Of a stretch of 64,000 nt of DNA, positions 60,250 to 64,000 are shown in pieces; positions within the stretch are counted from its first letter, which is position 1; every line of letters starts with the position of its first letter. Below the pieces are notes generated by a model, which did no database searches, was not told the DNA's origin, and saw only the letters and a program-made list of their open reading frames with translations. This stretch comes from Thermaurantimonas sp046299575 (GTDB taxonomy: Bacteria; Bacteroidota; Bacteroidia; Flavobacteriales; Schleiferiaceae). Made by a program: the position numbers and the translations under genes. The stretch spans positions 124,001 to 188,000 of the forward strand of contig NZ_JBKBHX010000006.1 of assembly GCF_046299575.1 (NCBI RefSeq). Reading direction: 5' to 3'.

Positions 60250-60864
60250 TCACATTCCTTCGTCTGCGTCAATCATTAGCCTTGTTCCAAATTTATTCCT
60301 AAACATTTCATTTCTTAAATTACTTAAATCATTTGTTGTACCCTCCAATGAAAAATACCCTTTATTATTCAATGCCTTTTTAATAAGAAACAAATAATAA
60401 TGTCCAAAACAACACCATTTATCAGCAAATCGTTTTTCTCTATCCTTCCTACTGCTCCCTGGTATAAATTCATTTGATTTTCCGTCTTAATCAAAGTTAA
60501 GTAAAGGTATGCTGTCAAATCCACCACCTATGCCAAGCATATTTCTGCCTTCCATAGTTGCAGCTTTTAATTTCATTAATGGAAAGACTATCCTGTCTGC
60601 CTTAATGTATTTTTCATTTACTTCGATAACGTCTTCAAGATGTTTCAAATTAATATCTTTTCTAATGTCTATACACCATTCGTATCGAAATGGAACTATT
60701 AAAATGTTTTCTATTGGATATGAAGAACTAGTTTCACCGGTAATAATACCATCTTCATTTTTAGCATATAAACTTTTTTCACCTAATTTTGAAAGTATTG
60801 GATTTTTATCTATTCCTTCAAACCCAATATGTTGAAGCCGTTTCTTTAAGTTTTCTTTGCTCAA
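60250..60864 (-). pseudogene. Hypothetical gene interrupted by one in-frame stop
   Basis: The frame from ATG 60864 encodes 125 residues (SKENLKKRLQHIGFEGIDKN... GIGGGFDSIPLLNFD) and hits TAA at 60487-60489. The same frame then stays open for another 78 codons (DGKSNEFIPGSSRKDREKRF, WCCFGHYYLFLIKKALNNKG, RLMIDADEGM) to TGA at 60250-60252. The total of 204 sense codons looks like one soluble protein of unknown family. A single nonsense change, a sequencing error, or programmed read-through would each explain it. Confidence 0.55.
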
Positions 60865-60941
60865 AGAATTATACCCACAAATAACTTTTGTGATTCCGAA
60901 AAAATAAACATAGTTTTTTGGTCATATTATCACTGTTAAAA

Positions 60942-61301
60942 TCAATTTTTTAAATATACTTTCAAAAGTAATTTCGTAAAAATATTTAGTTGCTTGGTTT
61001 TGTTTGTATGTGCTACGGCAAATTGAGATATTGAAATTAAGAGACCAATTATAATAAATAACATTTTATAAAATGTCGTGTCGTAATAAATAAATAATAG
61101 CCAAACCGATACTGATACAATTATAACTGATAGAATAAATATTCCCCAAATTGTTGTATGAATACCAAATCGTTTCATAATTCTTCTTGCAATCGGATTT
61201 CTCTCTTGTGAAATTGAGTTTATCTGAATGGAAGTGGTGTAGCAATCAAAATACTTTGATAGTATAACTAAAAAGGAAACTATGTAAATACAAATATTCA
61301 T
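60942..61301 (-). CDS. Small multi-pass membrane protein (DUF5658-like)
   Basis: The 119-aa protein has about three membrane helices (1-20, 52-75 and 82-100). It has a pattern that recalls DUF5658 (KYFDCYTTSIQINSISQERNP): an Asp and TT early in the protein, then an E-x-NP motif before the second helix. The function is unknown. It lies between the interrupted gene and the boundary element at 61381 and appears to be a single-gene cassette. Confidence 0.55.
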   Translation of the reverse strand: MNICIYIVSFLVILSKYFDCYTTSIQINSISQERNPIARRIMKRFGIHTTIWGIFILSVIIVSVSVWLLFIYYDTTFYKMLFIIIGLLISISQFAVAHTNKTKQLNIFTKLLLKVYLKN

Positions 61302-61380
61302 TGTTAGTGTCTTGCCTAATAATTTGTTAGTTCAGAATTTATTTTGTTTTGTTTCCATTTGTGTGTCTATTTAAACTGAC

Positions 61381-61518
61381 TGCCAACGTTTGGCGGCTTG
61401 CCACAGGCGGGGCTTTTCAGCACTACCGCTCATTTGGAAAATCGCACTTCAATTATACGAAAAAACTGCCAACCAAAGCACTGCAACCCCGCTTGCGGCA
61501 AACCGCTGTTAGCAGCTG
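61381..61518. repeat. Intact attC-like cassette-boundary element
   Basis: About 138 bp. The left arm TGCCAACGTTTGGCGGCTTG+CCACAGGCGGGG pairs imperfectly with the right arm CCCCGCTTGCGGCAAACCGC+TGTTAGCAGC. The loop begins CTTTTCAGCACTAC, as in the 52.8-kb element. The outer ends CCAACG and GTTAGC are near-complementary, an arrangement like the R and L boxes of integron attC sites, although the GTTRRRY consensus is not matched exactly. It is the only copy without an IS. Confidence 0.65.
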
Positions 61519-61546
61519 GGCTTCTTGTCTTTCGTCCGCCTTGTCG

Positions 61547-62086
61547 TTAGTTGTCTGCACGTTTGTAATGAAGTTGAGTTAGTCCGGTGTCAAATGTTTT
61601 TACGTTTACAAGTTTCAGTTTTTGTTCAGGTCTATTGTCTTTAAATAGTCTTGTTCCGTTACCAACTAATATTGGAATAACCGAAATTATTATTTCGTCC
61701 AACAAGTTATTTTTTAAAAGTTCGTTTACTATTTCTGCTCCACCGTCACAAAAAACATTTTTACCTTTTTCACCTTTTAATTTTCTTACTAATTTGGTCA
61801 AATCGCCTGAGTAAAAAGTTGTCTTGCCGATTGTCGGTCTTGATGTCCTTGTAATGATGTATGCGTTTTTGTCAGCGTGCGGAAACTCTCCGACTTCTTT
61901 CATTACCCAATCATACGTTTTTCTTCCGAGTATAACGGTGTCCACAGTTGAAACAAAGTCTGTATAACCGTAATCTTCTCCTTCTTTCTGAACTATTGAA
62001 AGAAAACTCAAGTCGTCATTTGGTTTGGCGATGTAGCCGTCCAAACTCATTGCGATGTAAAGAATTATTTGTCTATTCTTACTCAT
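61547..62086 (-). CDS. RibD C-terminal/dihydrofolate-reductase-family protein
   Basis: The 179-aa protein has the family start IILYIAMSLDGYIAKPNDDL, the TVILGRKTYDWV block and the C-terminal NVFCDGGAEIVNELLKNNL-DEIIISVIPILVGNG. It belongs to the NADPH-dependent RibD_C/YwjB group, which is distinct from FolA. The physiological substrate is generally unknown. Genes of this family often travel in cassettes. It lies directly after the boundary element at 61381 in the cassette orientation. Confidence 0.88.
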   Translation of the reverse strand: MSKNRQIILYIAMSLDGYIAKPNDDLSFLSIVQKEGEDYGYTDFVSTVDTVILGRKTYDWVMKEVGEFPHADKNAYIITRTSRPTIGKTTFYSGDLTKLVRKLKGEKGKNVFCDGGAEIVNELLKNNLLDEIIISVIPILVGNGTRLFKDNRPEQKLKLVNVKTFDTGLTQLHYKRADN

Positions 62087-62383
62087 CTATAATTCAAAAT
62101 TATTTTAGTCGTTAGTTGTAATGCTGTCGGATAATTGTTAGTCCTTTAACAAGTCCTTTTAGACCTGAATTACTGTCCCCCTTGACTGAACTGAAATAAA
62201 AGAACGAAAGTAGAAAGTTAATTTGTCGCTTCGTAAAAAGTTCCCATGGGGGACAGTCTTTCAGCGTCTTTTATGTTACTTCGTCAATGTAATCGAAGTA
62301 GTCTGATAGCTATGCTGCTAATTGTGCAATAATAGGCACAGACCTTATTATTTCTTATTTGTATGACAAGTATGTTTAGAGCA
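62087..62383. other. Gap with inverted-repeat element
   Basis: The 297 bp between the RibD-like gene and the araC-type gene hold no gene. They contain the MITE-like inverted repeat described separately and mark the right edge of the cassette array. Confidence 0.4.
62165..62264. repeat. MITE-like inverted-repeat element
   Basis: CTGAA-tt-ACTGTCCCCC-tt-G (from 62165) and its inverted copy G-at-GGGGGACAGT-ct-TTCAG (to 62264) flank about 64 bp. Ends of this type and the small size suit a miniature inverted-repeat transposable element. A duplicated target site was not clear. Confidence 0.45.
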
Positions 62384-63292
62384 TCAATTTTTTGATCTAA
62401 ACTCTGTTGGAGTCATTCCGGTTTTTCTTTTAAAAATCCTTGCAAAATACTGAGGATATTCAAATCCTAAGGAATAAGCGATGTCAGAAATTGATTCGTT
62501 TGATATTAGCAACCTATTTTTTGCTTCTTCAATGATAAAAAAGTTGATATATTCTATGGCGCTCATTCCTGTTTCTTTTTTTAGTAAGTCGCTAAGATAG
62601 TTTGTCGATAGATGTACATTCTCAGCTAGATATTTTACACTTGGTGGACCATATTTTTCTATTAGCTCTGAATTAATGTATGTATGCAATAACGATTCCA
62701 ATTTTGAGATAATATCCTTATTTCTGCTCTTTCGTGTAATGAATTGTCGCCCATAGAATCTTGCTATGTAATTTAAGAGCAACTCTATATTTGTCACAAT
62801 TATATCTTGACTGAATGAGTCAATGTTTTCTTCAAGTTCATTATTAATCCTCTTTATACAATCATAGAGTATATTCTTTTCTTTTTCTGAAAGATGAAGC
62901 GCCTCAGAAATTTCATAATGAAAAAAAGTATATATTTTTATTTTGTCTGTTAAATGAGTTCCTCGAATAAGATCGGTATGGAAAAATAATCCCCACCCCG
63001 ACATATTTTCTTCTCTTTCAATGACGCTCTCAACTGTTATAATTTGTCGAGGAGCAAGGCAAATTAGTGAACCTTCTTGGAAGTCAATTGTCTGCCGTCC
63101 ATATCGTAAAGAATAGTTACAATAGTTTTTACAAATTACTGCATAAAAATCAAAACTAATACGCGCTCCCTCTTCAATATATACATCAATTTTACTGAAA
63201 TCAACAATAGCAATAAGCGGATGCTTGATATTAATGGATGTATCTAATTTTTTAATTTCACCAATGCTATCAAGATTAATGATGGCTTTCAT
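62384..63292 (-). CDS. AraC family transcriptional regulator
   Basis: The 302-aa protein has an N-terminal cupin-like sensing domain (1-170) and a C-terminal double helix-turn-helix (about 205-300). The latter includes VKYLAENVHLSTNYLSDLLK and the family signature ISDIAYSLGFEYPQYFARIFKRKTGMTP (motif I to P). It lies 2 bp downstream of the SDR gene on the same strand. AraC regulators paired with SDR genes are common, and it probably controls that operon or its own. Confidence 0.93.
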   Translation of the reverse strand: MKAIINLDSIGEIKKLDTSINIKHPLIAIVDFSKIDVYIEEGARISFDFYAVICKNYCNYSLRYGRQTIDFQEGSLICLAPRQIITVESVIEREENMSGWGLFFHTDLIRGTHLTDKIKIYTFFHYEISEALHLSEKEKNILYDCIKRINNELEENIDSFSQDIIVTNIELLLNYIARFYGRQFITRKSRNKDIISKLESLLHTYINSELIEKYGPPSVKYLAENVHLSTNYLSDLLKKETGMSAIEYINFFIIEEAKNRLLISNESISDIAYSLGFEYPQYFARIFKRKTGMTPTEFRSKN

Positions 63293-63294
63293 AG

Positions 63295-64000
63295 CTACTC
63301 TTTATACATAGAAGTAATAATTTTATCAAACATTTTGTCGCTTAACCATTTACGCATAAAAAGTGCAAGTTTAGCCATATACCCCGCTACATATCGTGTT
63401 TTTGGTTTTGCTGTCGTCGCGGCTTTTACAATTAACTCTGCTATTACTTTGGGCTCAGTAAGAGTTTTACCTTCAGCATATGATTTAATCATAAAATTAT
63501 AGACTCTATTAACAAAATTAGCATACGCACCATTGCCTGATGTCTTTTTTAAATTTTCTGCTGCTATAGTCCCCCAAGGAGTTTTGATTCCTCCGGGTTC
63601 AATAATGACCACATCAATTCCGAATGGTTTTGTTTCAACTCTCAAACAATCAGATAAACCTTCTAGAGCATGTTTAGATGCATGATACCAGCCTCCAAAG
63701 GGGGAGTATACTTTTCCACCGATTGTTGAAACATTGATTATACGTCCAGATTTATGTTGTCTCATATTTGGCAGAACAAGTTGCGTAAGACGTGCCAGAC
63801 CAAAAAGATTTACCTCAAATTGTCTGCGAGCTTCCTCAATTGGGACATCTTCGATTGCTCCATAAGAACCATACCCTGCATTGTTGATAAGAATATCAAT
63901 ACGCCCTTCTTTACTAATGATAGTTTCTACACAGCTTACAATAGACTCTTCGTTTGTTAAATCTAGGTATACTATGCTTACCCCTTTGGATTCTAAAGGT
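63295..64000 (-). CDS. Short-chain dehydrogenase/reductase (5' end outside window)
   Basis: The frame is open to the right edge of the window. The part seen has the NNAG motif (ILINNAGYGSYGAI), the catalytic S (INVSTIGG) and the YxxxK pair (WYHASKHALEGL), followed by IDVVIIEPGGIKTPWG. It is a classical SDR, about 235 codons visible. The N-terminal nucleotide-binding TGxxxGxG lies outside. Its substrate is unknown. It runs into the araC-type gene with a 2-bp gap. Confidence 0.93.
   Translation of the reverse strand, partial: PLESKGVSIVYLDLTNEESIVSCVETIISKEGRIDILINNAGYGSYGAIEDVPIEEARRQFEVNLFGLARLTQLVLPNMRQHKSGRIINVSTIGGKVYSPFGGWYHASKHALEGLSDCLRVETKPFGIDVVIIEPGGIKTPWGTIAAENLKKTSGNGAYANFVNRVYNFMIKSYAEGKTLTEPKVIAELIVKAATTAKPKTRYVAGYMAKLALFMRKWLSDKMFDKIITSMYKE

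Overview
The window comes from a member of the Bacteroidota. The evidence is a fused SecDF, a TonB-dependent receptor with a carboxypeptidase-regulatory domain, a fused isobutyryl-CoA mutase (IcmF), a Y_Y_Y/propeller sensor kinase, a tmRNA tag ending in YALAA, TAnnTTTG-type promoter boxes and the lack of strong Shine-Dalgarno sites. No species can be named.

Layout. 1-1657 is the end of a surface-polysaccharide locus on the minus strand (nucleotide-sugar dehydrogenase, HTH/nucleotidyltransferase protein, sugar transferase, unknown protein). 2137-11971 is core metabolism: icmF divergent from oxyR, a DUF2027/Smr pair, a CPA2 cation:proton antiporter, a PaaI-type thioesterase, aat, and an alkyltransferase-like DNA repair protein. 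12253-23186 is a type I restriction-modification island on the minus strand (hsdM, GIY-YIG, two small unknowns, hsdS, a PHP/ATPase of TrlF type, hsdR). It is followed by a decayed nucleotidyl-cyclase-like gene. 24624-45712 is again mostly core: S9 peptidase, tRNA-Arg, clpS, murI, queD, NlpC/P60, thiolase, RsmI-like methylase, LMW phosphatase, purE, NusG-like protein, a padR-pspC-kinase module, CaCA exchanger, tatA, secDF, M1 peptidase and ssrA (tmRNA).

45713-62400 is an accessory region in which every recognisable gene is on the minus strand. It reads as a row of cassettes separated by about 130-150 bp imperfect inverted-repeat elements. The outer ends of these elements share the short motifs GGTAAC/GCTAAC and GTTACC/GTTAGC, which resembles the architecture of integron attC sites. 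The cassettes carry: a type II Zorya-like anti-phage operon (zorA-zorB-HNH); a two-gene module with a HEPN RNase motif; a metal-handling cluster (TonB receptor, HMA protein, CDF transporter, Cys-rich protein); decayed hypothetical genes; and a RibD/DHFR-like gene. Three IS1182-type relics, two sharing the same internal deletion, sit at the same place inside three of the elements. The window ends with an AraC regulator and a truncated short-chain dehydrogenase.

The two most unusual signals are (a) the cassette-like array and its IS insertions at 47.4-61.5 kb, and (b) small palindromic or tandem repeats inserted in frame into hsdR, hsdM and the GIY-YIG gene of the restriction island, like Rickettsia palindromic elements. 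Several pseudogenes were recovered by reading past stops and frameshifts: a cyclase-like gene at 23.9-24.3 kb, an outer-membrane protein at 46.7-47.3 kb, and two broken genes at 59.4-60.9 kb.
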